From Saprospiraceae bacterium (GTDB taxonomy: Bacteria; Bacteroidota; Bacteroidia; Chitinophagales; Saprospiraceae), in the NCBI GenBank assembly GCA_027488935.1, contig JAIYAP010000022.1, forward strand, positions 62,001 through 126,000: 64,000 nucleotides of DNA, given 5' to 3'. The position numbers and the translations under genes are program-made. The notes under the pieces are model-generated. The model was not told the origin of the DNA and did no database searches. It was given only the letters and a program-made list of their open reading frames with translations. Shown piece by piece: positions 25,501-34,303 of this stretch; positions within the stretch are counted from its first letter, which is position 1; every line of letters begins with the position of its first letter.

Positions 25501-26760
25501 TTATGCTTCTAGCAAAAATTTGCGCACCATGTTCAGTGCATACGTGCCGGTCAACTGGATGTTTTTCAATCGATCACGGCCAAATACCTGTTTTTGTACT
25601 TCCACCCGATTGCGATCGGCCACGGCCATCCACACGGTACCCACGGGTTTATCGGGAGTACCACCGTCGGGTCCGGCAATGCCCGAAATGGAAAGGGCTA
25701 CATCTACATCCAGGGTATCGAGGGCGCCGATGGCCATGGCGCGGACTGCTTGTTCGCTCACGGCACCAAACTGGTCCAATAGTTCGGTTTTTATCCCCAA
25801 TAATTTGTGTTTCATTTCATACGAATACGTCACAACTGAGCCGGGATAGTAATGCGATGCGCCCGGCACAGAGGTGATTAAATGCGCCACATACCCGCCG
25901 GTGCAACTTTCGGCAGTGCCAAATTTTTTGCCCTGTTTTACCAAAATATCACCGATCACCGATTGCAGGCTTTCTTCCTCTACCCCATACACCAAATCGG
26001 GGATCAAGGCCCATAATTCGGCTTTTTTAGCGTCCAACAAGGCACCGAGGTCTGTTTCTGCCTGGTCGGTCATGGCGCCCACCCAGGTACCCGTGAGGCG
26101 CAGGCGCACCTGGCCAAGCGCGGGCAGGTACGCGAGTTTGATATTTTCCGGCAATTGATCCTCAAAGGCTTCGATGCGCCGGGCAATGTTGCTTTCGCCT
26201 TCGCAGGCGGTCAACAAGGTGCGGTGCAGAATCGGTCGGGCTTCAAAACGGGTTTTCAGGCGCGGAATCACTTCGTTGCGCATCAAATATTCCATTTCGA
26301 AGGGCACCCCGGGCAAGGAAATGTACACTTTACCCGCTTGCTCAAACCACATACCCGGCGCGGTGCCTACTTTATTGGGCAAAATGGTGGCCAAATCGGG
26401 CAAGGTCGCCTGATCGCGCATGGCAGGCGGCACCACCCGACCTATTTTGGTAAAATAACCCTCAATGCGTTCATAAGTTTCGGGGTGAAACGACATGCCC
26501 GAACCAAACAAAGTAGCCAGTGTTTTTTTGGTGATATCATCTTTCGTCGGACCCAAGCCACCGGTCATAATGACCGCATCTGCTTGTGCACCAGCGTGTT
26601 GCAGGCCATCAATAATAGCCTGGCGGGTATCGCCCACGCTGCTTTTGCCCGTTACGCGCATACCGTGCAGGTTTAACTGTTGGCTCATCCAGGCCGAATT
26701 CGTGTCGACAATTTGTCCGATCAGGATTTCATCGCCAATGGTAAGGAGGTGTATATTCAT
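25501..26760 (-). CDS. cinA: CinA-like protein (NMN amidohydrolase / competence-damage protein)
   Basis: A 419-aa two-domain protein. The N-terminal molybdopterin-binding-like domain has LLTIGDEILIGQIVDTNSAW and MTGGLGPTKDDIT. The C-terminal CinA domain has GTAESCTGGYVAHLITSVPGAS and LSISGIAGPDGGTPDKPVGTVW. The C-terminal domain is the PncC-type nicotinamide mononucleotide amidohydrolase of NAD recycling; the N-terminal domain is an ADP-ribose pyrophosphatase in some homologues. Length is standard. Confidence 0.95.
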   Translation of the reverse strand: MNIHLLTIGDEILIGQIVDTNSAWMSQQLNLHGMRVTGKSSVGDTRQAIIDGLQHAGAQADAVIMTGGLGPTKDDITKKTLATLFGSGMSFHPETYERIEGYFTKIGRVVPPAMRDQATLPDLATILPNKVGTAPGMWFEQAGKVYISLPGVPFEMEYLMRNEVIPRLKTRFEARPILHRTLLTACEGESNIARRIEAFEDQLPENIKLAYLPALGQVRLRLTGTWVGAMTDQAETDLGALLDAKKAELWALIPDLVYGVEEESLQSVIGDILVKQGKKFGTAESCTGGYVAHLITSVPGASHYYPGSVVTYSYEMKHKLLGIKTELLDQFGAVSEQAVRAMAIGALDTLDVDVALSISGIAGPDGGTPDKPVGTVWMAVADRNRVEVQKQVFGRDRLKNIQLTGTYALNMVRKFLLEA

Positions 26761-26826
26761 CGTAAGGTGCGAAACATTCTGTTTAATTTAAAAACAAAAT
26801 GTGTTAATTATTTAAAACAATTCTCT

Positions 26827-26834
26827 TATTTTTG
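26827..26834 (+). promoter_or_regulatory. -7 element TATTTTTG before a GTG-started gene
   Basis: Exact core 20 bp before GTG 26854, in the divergent gap from cinA. It supports the short start rather than the longer frame that overlaps cinA. Confidence 0.5.
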
Positions 26835-26853
26835 CCCAAAATTAAAGACAGCA

Positions 26854-27339
26854 GTGTACGACGAATTTGGCTTCGACGAATCGCTTGAACAACGCGCCGA
26901 GGATATTCCCACCGGGCCCCACATCCCCATGCGCGCGCAGTTTCCTGCCGCGGGTGAAGATTATCTGGGTGGCCAAAGTGACGGCTGGGAATACCGAACG
27001 GTTTTTGCCGGCGCAAAGTTGGCGTACACCTACGAGATGGTCAAACAGTTTTTGCAGGAAGAAGGTTACGGCGAAATACCCATTCCGGCGACCTGGGAAG
27101 ATTTAAAGTTGTTTCGGCGGCCCAAGCACCCGCAGTTACAAATGTTTGCAGACCGCGGTTATATCCACAATCCCATCAAAATTTTATTTCAATCGGGGGC
27201 CGCTTACCGCAATACCCTTGTGTTATGCGTGTACAATGAGGCCGTTCCCGATCATTTATTGCGTTTTCACGGCGTACTGCGCGCTGCTAAAACCTCGGAA
27301 GTCAATACCCCGCCCGCCGACGCGCCTTCACCTGAATAG
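26854..27339 (+). CDS. Conserved hypothetical protein
   Basis: A 161-aa soluble protein starting at GTG 26854 (VYDEFGFDESLEQRA). It has conserved-looking blocks YEMVKQFLQEEGYGEIPIP, DLKLFRRPKHPQLQMFADRGYIHNP and IKILFQSGAAYRNTLVLCVYNE. No signal peptide or TM segment is visible, and I recognise no family. The frame is open from 26680, but that part overlaps the divergent cinA and precedes the promoter. The 3' end overlaps the convergent kinase gene by 38 bp. Confidence 0.65.
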   Translation: MYDEFGFDESLEQRAEDIPTGPHIPMRAQFPAAGEDYLGGQSDGWEYRTVFAGAKLAYTYEMVKQFLQEEGYGEIPIPATWEDLKLFRRPKHPQLQMFADRGYIHNPIKILFQSGAAYRNTLVLCVYNEAVPDHLLRFHGVLRAAKTSEVNTPPADAPSPE

Positions 27340-28477
27340 CCCGTTCGATGGGATGTTCGGATACCAGCACCAAATAGCCGCCCCCGCCCGCGCCGCTTAG
27401 TTTCCAGCCCAGCGCCTGGGTTTTATACTGTTCAATCATCTGAAAAATTTCATCATCGGCCATATTCGGAAACATGGCAATCTGCGCCTCAAAAGATTGC
27501 CGAAAATGATGCCCAAACGCCCCAAGATCCCGTTTTAAAATAGCCAGCCAGCAACCATCAGCCGCTTCGGCCAACTTTTGTGCGCCTTGTGCCGTAATGT
27601 GGGTATCCGCCAACACTTGGTAACCCCTTGCCCGCGGACCCAAAGTGACCAAATACAAGTGATTTTCCAGCCATTGCAGGATCGATTCGTCCTGTTCGGT
27701 TTCGATCTGTTCGGGCCAATACCCGTCGTTGTAGTGCAATTTATTCAGTCCCGGCAGCACAATACCCAAGGCATCCTGCGATCCTGAAACCTCCTGGGTG
27801 CCTGGCGGATTTTCGAAACTAAACAATATTTTGGCCAACTGCTCTGGATTGCCATCGGGTAAAGCGGTATGCCACAATTCCATCGCTTTTTTGCGGGTAC
27901 TGGTCGCCATGCCGCTGCGATCGTTGAAATCGTGGGTCGGCTCTAGGCTCAGCGTGAGTACCGGACCGGGATGCAGGGCCGAAACCCAGGGTTGATCGAG
28001 CCAGCCCCCGGCAAGGTCGATGCGAAAAGGAATCGTGCAGGCCACCCGCAGGGTCGTGGTGCTTCTGATGGGCAAACTGCCTTCGGGCAAACGCCGAGAA
28101 ACCTCGTACGCAATGTTGCGCCCGCGGCATAACTCTTCTTTGGCAGGCGTATGCCCGTCTTCATTCACAAAAAATACATCGGGCTGAATTTGGTCCATTT
28201 CCGCCAAAAAATCGAGCATGCCCATGCCGCTGTTTACATACACGGCATGCACACAAGCAAGCGCCTGGAGCATAAATTGCCGCTCGGTTTGCGGATTGAC
28301 CGGATAACGGCCTTTTAAATGAAATACATTTTCGTCGGAACCGATACACACGTACAAATCGCCCCATTTGGCCGCTTCGCGCAAAAAAGCCACATGTCCG
28401 CTGTGCAGCAGATCAAAACATCCGGTTACCATCACCTTTTTGGTGGCGGTCGGCAGGGTTGGTACTAAATCCTCCAT
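27302..28477 (-). CDS. Cytidylyltransferase-like / GHMP kinase fusion
   Basis: A 391-aa protein with two enzymatic modules. Residues about 14-140 are a nucleotidyltransferase of the HxGH class (MVTGCFDLLHSGHVAFLREA, YVCIGSDENVFHLKGRYP). Residues about 160-390 are a GHMP sugar kinase (IPFRIDLAGGWLDQP near its start and the glycine-rich SGAGGGGYLVLVSEHP near its end). Such pairs activate sugars to nucleotide-sugars by phosphorylation then nucleotidyl transfer, as in heptose or fucose activation, but the sugar is not evident. ATG 28477 is preferred over TTG 28513. The 3' end overlaps a convergent gene. Confidence 0.8.
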   Translation of the reverse strand: MEDLVPTLPTATKKVMVTGCFDLLHSGHVAFLREAAKWGDLYVCIGSDENVFHLKGRYPVNPQTERQFMLQALACVHAVYVNSGMGMLDFLAEMDQIQPDVFFVNEDGHTPAKEELCRGRNIAYEVSRRLPEGSLPIRSTTTLRVACTIPFRIDLAGGWLDQPWVSALHPGPVLTLSLEPTHDFNDRSGMATSTRKKAMELWHTALPDGNPEQLAKILFSFENPPGTQEVSGSQDALGIVLPGLNKLHYNDGYWPEQIETEQDESILQWLENHLYLVTLGPRARGYQVLADTHITAQGAQKLAEAADGCWLAILKRDLGAFGHHFRQSFEAQIAMFPNMADDEIFQMIEQYKTQALGWKLSGAGGGGYLVLVSEHPIERAIQVKARRRAGY

Positions 28478-28565
28478 GGGTACTATAGGTATGGGTTGTA
28501 AACGCCGCCGCAACTGGTTTCGTGCAAATCATCTTGATCCTTAAAATTCAATTCCACAAAACCTG

Positions 28566-30077
28566 TTGCTTTTGCGTTTAAAAAAGCGGGACGGGGCGTA
28601 CATTCGCAATTGCGGACGCAAAATCGCAAATATTCTGAAAATCAACATCGCTCCTTTTTGGATTCCGGTCGCTGCCCTATTGGCATTGGCTTCCTTGTGC
28701 TGGCTGACGGGCTTTAATGGCTTGTACGGACAGGATGCGCATGCGTATTTGAAGCAGAGTCGGCTGTTTTTTGATTTTTTGCAAGATTTTTCCAAATGGC
28801 CTGTCCGGGAGCCGCTATCGGAACTGGCGCCGGGCTATCCGTTTGCGGGCGCTTGTGGGCGTCTGCTCGTGGGCGATGCGGTGTTGGCCCTGCAACTGGT
28901 GTCTTTGCTCTCCTATGCAGGGTCAATTTGGCTTTTTCAGGCTTTGTTGCGACTGCTTACCCCTGGTGCGCATGCAGCAAGTCGCCTCAGTTATACCGTT
29001 TTTTTGTGTGCCATGGCCCCGCTGCTCGTGCGGGCGGGCGTGAGCAGTATGTCGGATGCACTGGGTTTGATGCTTTGTATGGCCACCTTGCTGGCGGTTT
29101 TGCGCACGCTGCAAGATGCATCATGGCGTTATCCATTGGGCGCGGTTATATTTGCCGCTTTGGCTTGCATCGTGCGTTTTTCCAATGCGCCTTTGCTGGC
29201 ACCCATGCTGCTGGCATTGTGTGCGCACTTATTACAGCGAAAACGCGGACTGGTCCTTGCCGCTTGTGTATTGGCTGGTACGGCCGCCTTGTTACCCCTG
29301 TTTTGGCAAGTAAATTGGGCGCAACATTCGATGTGGCAGGATTGGTCGGCCTGGAACCTGTTTCGGCGCAGTTTTGTGACCACCAATGGGCAATTGTCCT
29401 ACTATTTGCCCAATATAGGCTATATTTTGGTGTATCCGGTGTTGTATTACGGCTTTTCCCCGTTTATTGTTTTGTTGTTTATCCTATTTCGGCGTACCGA
29501 TGTGCAGTTATTTTCCAAAAAGATTATGTTGGCTTGTTTGGCGGTACATTTGTTGTTTTTGGCCACCGTTCCTTGGCAAAATGTGCGGTTTTTGATGCCT
29601 GATTATGTTTTATTGCTGTGTTTGTTGTTTCCGGCCTGGGACCGCATGCATGCCTATGGTTTTTATTTTTTGAAATGGAAATGGATGCGCTGGATTTTGG
29701 GGGTGTTTTGCCTGGTCCAAATTGCAGACACCACCCTTTTATTGCGCCCCTTGTTGCACCGCAGCCAACTGGAACGGCATGCTGCTGCGCAAATCAGCGC
29801 CCTGGTGCCCGATCATGCCTTTTTATATGCCTTTGACCTCGATGTTGCGTTAAAAAGTTATTTGCCGGACTTGCAGTACCGCAATTTATGGGAACAGCGC
29901 TACCCGGATTTTGAGCCGGGGGCTTATGTGTTATTCAACGAAGCGAAATTAGCAAAACAATGGGCAGGTAAAAACCCGATGTTGAATTGGGAGCAATTGA
30001 ATGCGACCTACACGCTGGATACCGTTCAGGACATTGGGGACAACTGGTTGCTTTACCGGATTTCCGAGCAGGATTAA
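28566..30077 (+). CDS. GT39/PMT-like integral membrane glycosyltransferase, TTG start
   Basis: A 503-aa protein with about 10-11 hydrophobic helices. The first external loop after TM1 carries QDAHAYLKQS, like the acidic motif (D-x-Y/E) of dolichyl/undecaprenyl-phosphate-sugar transferases, and the soluble tail (about 390-503) follows the last helix. No ATG exists before TM1: the in-frame stop is at 28542 and the first plausible codon is TTG 28566, with another TTG at 28572. The sugar and acceptor are unknown. The last 130 bp are duplicated downstream at 31157-31238. Confidence 0.7.
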   Translation: MLLRLKKRDGAYIRNCGRKIANILKINIAPFWIPVAALLALASLCWLTGFNGLYGQDAHAYLKQSRLFFDFLQDFSKWPVREPLSELAPGYPFAGACGRLLVGDAVLALQLVSLLSYAGSIWLFQALLRLLTPGAHAASRLSYTVFLCAMAPLLVRAGVSSMSDALGLMLCMATLLAVLRTLQDASWRYPLGAVIFAALACIVRFSNAPLLAPMLLALCAHLLQRKRGLVLAACVLAGTAALLPLFWQVNWAQHSMWQDWSAWNLFRRSFVTTNGQLSYYLPNIGYILVYPVLYYGFSPFIVLLFILFRRTDVQLFSKKIMLACLAVHLLFLATVPWQNVRFLMPDYVLLLCLLFPAWDRMHAYGFYFLKWKWMRWILGVFCLVQIADTTLLLRPLLHRSQLERHAAAQISALVPDHAFLYAFDLDVALKSYLPDLQYRNLWEQRYPDFEPGAYVLFNEAKLAKQWAGKNPMLNWEQLNATYTLDTVQDIGDNWLLYRISEQD

Positions 30078-30250
30078 TGCAACACAGAAACTTTTTGGGT
30101 AAAAACGCCTGCTTCCGTGTGTACGCTCAGGAAATACGTACCACTCGGCAATGCACCTACCTCCAAGGGCAAAATTGCGTCGTGCTGTATTCCGTACTGT
30201 TTTTGCAAAACAGGTGCACCCAGCGCCGATACCAAAGCGAGGTCCAATGA
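29947..30250. repeat. Direct repeat copy A (GT39 tail plus T9SS tail)
   Basis: This 304-bp segment spans the end of the GT39-like gene and an antisense T9SS C-terminal tail. It recurs at 31157-31412 in the same orientation with scattered substitutions and one roughly 40-bp deletion. The two copies bracket the HNH cassette. Confidence 0.85.
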
Positions 30251-30268
30251 GTTTGGGTTTTCAATCAA
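30074..30268 (-). pseudogene. Duplicated T9SS sorting-tail fragment
   Basis: This frame encodes only the C-terminal part of a type IX sorting domain (LVSALGAPVLQKQYGIQHDA ... GTYFLSVHTEAGVFTQKV). It closely matches the end of the 964-aa protein encoded at 31236-34130. There is no signal peptide or body, so it is a duplicated gene end and not a working gene. Its stop TTA/TAA overlaps the GT39-like stop, the same geometry as in the downstream copy. Confidence 0.85.
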
Positions 30269-30302
30269 AAAATCTTAAATTGCGCCGTTAAATTGAAAAA
30301 TC

Positions 30303-30713
30303 ATGTCAATCATTATTAACATAAATCCACGTTTAGAAAAGCGTTTGCGCGAACAAGCAAATCGAACAGGCATTGAGCTGAATCAGTTGGTGGAACGTGT
30401 ATTGGAGAAATGGTCGGAACCTGCCTTACCGTCTGAGAAAAAGTTGCATAAAAACAAAGAAGAAGTCTTGCTTCAAAAAATAAACAACACTGGGTTCTCT
30501 GAAGGCTTTTGGGTTGAATACAGAGATTTGATTAAAAAAAGGCAACTAGAAACCATTGAGGATGCGGAACTTGTGCATCTTATAAACATGTCTGATCGCT
30601 TAGAAAAGGCCAATGTGCAACGAACGAAATATTTGATAGAATTGGCACAGATTCGTGGTGTAGCGGTTCGTGATTTAATGCAGCAATTAGGTGTTACGGA
30701 AGGGGGGCGATGA
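30303..30713 (+). CDS. Ribbon-helix-helix-like protein paired with HNH nuclease
   Basis: A 136-aa protein. The N-terminus (SIIININPRLEKRLREQANR, then GIELNQLVERVLEKW) looks like a ribbon-helix-helix DNA-binding unit. The C-terminal half is helical and charged (EYRDLIKKRQLETIEDAELVHLI, YLIELAQIRGVAVRDLMQQLG). Its TGA overlaps the HNH gene ATG (ATGA), so the two are coupled. It may be a cognate regulator or immunity/antitoxin partner; this is inference from the arrangement. The cassette is AT-rich. Confidence 0.7.
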   Translation: MSIIININPRLEKRLREQANRTGIELNQLVERVLEKWSEPALPSEKKLHKNKEEVLLQKINNTGFSEGFWVEYRDLIKKRQLETIEDAELVHLINMSDRLEKANVQRTKYLIELAQIRGVAVRDLMQQLGVTEGGR

Positions 30714-31120
30714 ATGAGCAATTGAGGAAATTTTTACGCGAACGGGCGAGGGGATGTTGTGAATATTGCTTGTCGCCTGTCGAATATTCGTCAGACCCTT
30801 TTTCAATTGAACATATTATCCCAAGGTCAAAAGGTGGTTCAGATGAAGTAGATAATCTTGCTTTTTCATGCCAGGGGTGCAATGGTAGAAAATACAACCA
30901 TATTTCGGCGATTGATCCTCTTACGGATATCTATATTCCTTTATTTCATCCCAGGAAAGATGTTTGGAACGACCATTTTGTTTGGAACGAGTCCTATACG
31001 CAGTTGATCGCACTTTCGTCCACGGGACGCGCAACGATTGAGCGCCTTCAATTGAATCGTCGAGAAGTTATAAACTTGCGTAAATTGTTGGTTATGGTTG
31101 GAGCGCACCCACCGATGTAG
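30710..31120 (+). CDS. HNH endonuclease
   Basis: A 136-aa nuclease with the complete zinc-type HNH motif: CCEYC, FSIEHIIPRSKGGSDEVDNL, and FSCQGCNGRKYNH. The His in IEH is the catalytic general base, and the two CxxC pairs bind structural zinc. The C-terminal region (about residues 70-136) is outside the HNH fold and probably contacts the target. It is translationally coupled to the upstream RHH-like protein. Phage defence, toxin-antitoxin or homing roles are all possible. The two genes are flanked by direct repeats. Confidence 0.9.
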   Translation: MNEQLRKFLRERARGCCEYCLSPVEYSSDPFSIEHIIPRSKGGSDEVDNLAFSCQGCNGRKYNHISAIDPLTDIYIPLFHPRKDVWNDHFVWNESYTQLIALSSTGRATIERLQLNRREVINLRKLLVMVGAHPPM

Positions 31121-31156
31121 GCCAGTGTCCTTCCGCTTTTTATTGTTTATTTTAGA

Positions 31157-31412
31157 ATTTGCCTAGTAATTGGCGGGTAAATACGAGATGTTAAATCGGG
31201 AGCAACTGGATACTTTACCGCATTCCCGACCAGGATTAATGTAAAACAGCAACTTTTTGTGTAAAAACGCCCGCTTCCGTGTGTACGCTCAGAAAATACG
31301 TACCACTCGGCAATGCACCTACCTCGAAGGACAAAATTGCGTCGTGCTGTATTCCATATTGTTTTTTCAAAACGGGTACGCCCAGCGCCGATACCAATAT
31401 GAGGTCCAATGA
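31157..31412. repeat. Direct repeat copy B (degenerate GT39 tail plus native T9SS tail)
   Basis: Positions 31157-31238 are a decayed copy of the GT39-like gene end (ggcgggtaaatacgagatg against ggcaggtaaaaacccgatg), joined to the real C-terminal codons of the T9SS gene. About 40 bp present in copy A are missing after gggagcaactgg. Confidence 0.85.
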
Positions 31413-34130
31413 TTGCTCGTTCAAACCGGAAACATCCACTTGTAAAACCGTACTGGCTGGAATCGGTTGGCAAACAATACGCGGACGCCCTGCTTGAAGG
31501 GGGCCAACAACCTGCGTAATTGGTGCCGATAAATCAAATTGACTGACTTTACTACGTTGCCACTGCCAGCCAAAAGCACCAATCGTACCTTGAATTTCTC
31601 CAAAAATGCTCGATGTGCTGAGTAAATCCTTGCTTTGAATATGAATTTGTGCAGGATTACTCGAAAAGGAAGCATGTTGCACTGAAAATAAAGGTATGCC
31701 AGATTGTCCAAAAGCCCACAAGTTGCCACTCATGGAACGGTAAAAGATCGTATCAACCGGAAAGAAATACCCTCCATACGGGGGATTATCCAGCGGAAGA
31801 CTTGTTAATAGTTGAAAATCAGGACCGTACACGTCTAATCGCGCTTCGAAAACAACAAAGGAATTACCATTCGGCATCAAGGCGATGTCATAAATAGGGT
31901 CAAACACACCATTGTTGATCACCGATTGTTGGTAGCTGCCATCTATAGAAAACCGATACAGGGCGGGCTCATAAAAACCCGCCAAATTGGGCCAAACTGC
32001 CAGCGCCAATAAATCGCCGGTATTTTTATCCAAAGAATAATCGGTGAAATATTGGATGGTATTGGCAAACGAAAATTCCCAGACCCGATCGACCACCCCG
32101 TCTTTGTATAAAACAATGTGCTCGATCGGAATGCCCCATTCGTTTTCTTCCATGTAATAATATACCGGTTCTGCGTTCGGCAATTGAAGCTTTCCTTTGG
32201 GTAAACTAAGCCCTTTCAGCGTTTTTATTACCTGCATTTGGGTATCTAATACGATGGTAGACAAGGTATCCTGTGCTCCGAGCAGGGAAAGGTGTAAAAA
32301 ACCTTTTCGGTCAATCAATAAGTCTCGAAAATTGGCCACTTTGTGTTTAAATGTGTTCAAATTGGTACCATCAGACCCAATTTTTTGCAAAACCAAACTG
32401 TCCACCTGTTGCTCTACGACGTAGGCATTGCCCAATTGATCAAAGTAAAAGGGCGATACTCCATAAGCGCTATAGCTGTAAAAAACACTGCGCCTGCTCC
32501 AAATCGGTGTCAAATCCGGCGATAATTTATGGTAAAAACATTCCTCCCCAAAAGGATATTGGCCCGGACCAATCGCTTCAAACGTTTTTACCCAAAAATT
32601 TCCCTGCGCATCGACAGCATGGCCCACCCCTACCGTACGGGTCGTGCCTTTTTCCGAATACCGGTATTTACCCAGCGGTGCCTGTTGTTCCGCGTAAAAA
32701 GTTTCCATATAATATTCGTTTTCAGAAAAAAGCCCAGACAATGGACTGCGCATCCGCCGCAAGGTACCTCCCACCGCAACAGCGCCGTCTGAAAGGTTCA
32801 CGGCCCCCGAACCAGTGAATATATAGGAACTGTCGATGTCAAAAAAATACGTCCAATGGGTGCTCAAATTTTGGCTATTTAAACATGCCAACCTTGCTTC
32901 ACCAGTTTGTTCATCTTCCGTAAGCCAAAAGAGCGAATCATGCACGATGGTTAAACCTCGGGTTGCGCAATCATGCGGAAGGGTCATCGTGATTTTATTT
33001 TCAATTTGGCCATTGTCATCCAGCTTCCATAAAAAAGCGACCCGAGGCGCCCAGGATTTTGGGGTGTAAGCGCCCGATACAAACAGCTTGTTCGAACTTG
33101 TTACAAACCCATTGATCTCGGCAAAAAGGGAGTCTGATTTGAAAGCATAGGCTACCGTACCATTGGAATCCACTTTAGCAATCACACAATCGACCAACGA
33201 ATTTTCAAGATTTTCTGCGGTGTATAAGGCGCGCTTGTCATCCACAACCGTTTTTGGCCAGGATAAAAAACTAAAAGCCTGCTTTTCATTAAAATCTAAT
33301 CCGCTCAAATTGAACGGCGTCCCTTGCTCCTCACCGCTTTCCGGGTCGATGCTTCGAATAGAATAAGTAGGTCCGGGCGCATCCTCCCACTGCGTAAATA
33401 CAAAATTTTTATTCGAGTCAATTGCCACGGAAGTCGCTGCCGGGCCACCACCGAATGCCTGGGAAAGATCAAATTTTGAAAAAGAATCGAGCAAAAAGCC
33501 TGTTCCCGGCTCAAATTTCATGAAATAAGATGGCCGTGGCCCAAAATTCTGATAGGTAGAGTAGGTTACCTTAATACTGCCCCGCTCATCTATAAAGCCG
33601 TCGTATAAACGAGCCGAAGTGTGCTTGGGGAGTAAGGTATCAAAAGAAACTTGCCACTCTTTTTCGCCGTTGATACCCACTTTTAACAAAAAACCATTGC
33701 TGAATTGGGGATCAAAATAGGTTGCGGTGCCCAAAGACATACCAAGTATAAAGGTATTTCCATATTCATCCAGCAGCATCTTCAGCGGAACATCGTAATT
33801 GTTGCTGTCCGGCGAATCATAGCGCACATCCCAGAGCAAAACACCCTCTGGCGTAACTTTTTGCAAACTAACATCCGCAAACATTGAATCGCTTTCCACA
33901 AAGCCCAGCAACAATAAGTTGCCATCGGTCGACTGCTTCATTTCAACAACTTCATCCCGGCTGGTATGTGCACGATTCCCCATGCTGTATTCACGCACCG
34001 GCCAAATGGGCTTAGGGGTTTGTGCTTGCGTGAAAGCAATAAAACAATATATATAAAAAATTGATAAGCAAATACTTGATTTGTTAATTTGCTTTAAATA
34101 AAAGAAAAACCCGGGCTTCTGTGGCTGCAT
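31236..34130 (-). CDS. Large secreted T9SS cargo protein, beta-propeller-like
   Basis: A 964-aa protein. A hydrophobic stretch at residues about 17-36 (SSICLSIFYIYCFIAFTQAQ) is the signal peptide, preceded by a longer than usual n-region. The body has blade-like repeats (GNLLLLGFVESDSMF, GNTFILGMSLGTATYF, GAVAVGGTLRRM, GNAYVVEQQ, GNSFVVFEARL). The end is a type IX sorting domain (RIVCQPIPASTVLQVDVSG ... LPSGTYFLSVHTEAGVFTQKV). The architecture parallels the protein at 12817-14235. A cell-surface or extracellular role is likely; the ligand is unknown. Its last 180 bp are duplicated upstream at 30074-30250. Confidence 0.85.
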   Translation of the reverse strand: MQPQKPGFFFYLKQINKSSICLSIFYIYCFIAFTQAQTPKPIWPVREYSMGNRAHTSRDEVVEMKQSTDGNLLLLGFVESDSMFADVSLQKVTPEGVLLWDVRYDSPDSNNYDVPLKMLLDEYGNTFILGMSLGTATYFDPQFSNGFLLKVGINGEKEWQVSFDTLLPKHTSARLYDGFIDERGSIKVTYSTYQNFGPRPSYFMKFEPGTGFLLDSFSKFDLSQAFGGGPAATSVAIDSNKNFVFTQWEDAPGPTYSIRSIDPESGEEQGTPFNLSGLDFNEKQAFSFLSWPKTVVDDKRALYTAENLENSLVDCVIAKVDSNGTVAYAFKSDSLFAEINGFVTSSNKLFVSGAYTPKSWAPRVAFLWKLDDNGQIENKITMTLPHDCATRGLTIVHDSLFWLTEDEQTGEARLACLNSQNLSTHWTYFFDIDSSYIFTGSGAVNLSDGAVAVGGTLRRMRSPLSGLFSENEYYMETFYAEQQAPLGKYRYSEKGTTRTVGVGHAVDAQGNFWVKTFEAIGPGQYPFGEECFYHKLSPDLTPIWSRRSVFYSYSAYGVSPFYFDQLGNAYVVEQQVDSLVLQKIGSDGTNLNTFKHKVANFRDLLIDRKGFLHLSLLGAQDTLSTIVLDTQMQVIKTLKGLSLPKGKLQLPNAEPVYYYMEENEWGIPIEHIVLYKDGVVDRVWEFSFANTIQYFTDYSLDKNTGDLLALAVWPNLAGFYEPALYRFSIDGSYQQSVINNGVFDPIYDIALMPNGNSFVVFEARLDVYGPDFQLLTSLPLDNPPYGGYFFPVDTIFYRSMSGNLWAFGQSGIPLFSVQHASFSSNPAQIHIQSKDLLSTSSIFGEIQGTIGAFGWQWQRSKVSQFDLSAPITQVVGPLQAGRPRIVCQPIPASTVLQVDVSGLNEQSLDLILVSALGVPVLKKQYGIQHDAILSFEVGALPSGTYFLSVHTEAGVFTQKVAVLH

Positions 34131-34303
34131 GGTATGGACGAATTGTGTTGGCCTCAGCTAAAAATAGGGCATTTTAATTGGAGTGGCAAAATCTTTATTC
34201 ACAGAAAGCCTGTTTTTTACACATTCGTCTGCCATGTTAAAAACTTGTTAACTTACATTAGGATCACATTCGTTTGTGGGCATGGAGATAGTTTTGCGCT
34301 TTA

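Noticed and set aside
28796-29602. 268-aa alternative frame within the GT39-like gene
   Set aside because: The sense frame has membrane helices and the family loop; the alternative is a Cys/Gly/Arg-rich shadow without domain features.
34289-34296. -7 element TAGTTTTG before the small exported protein
   Set aside because: It would place the transcription start essentially at the ATG (34304) and has no -33 partner, so it is probably chance.
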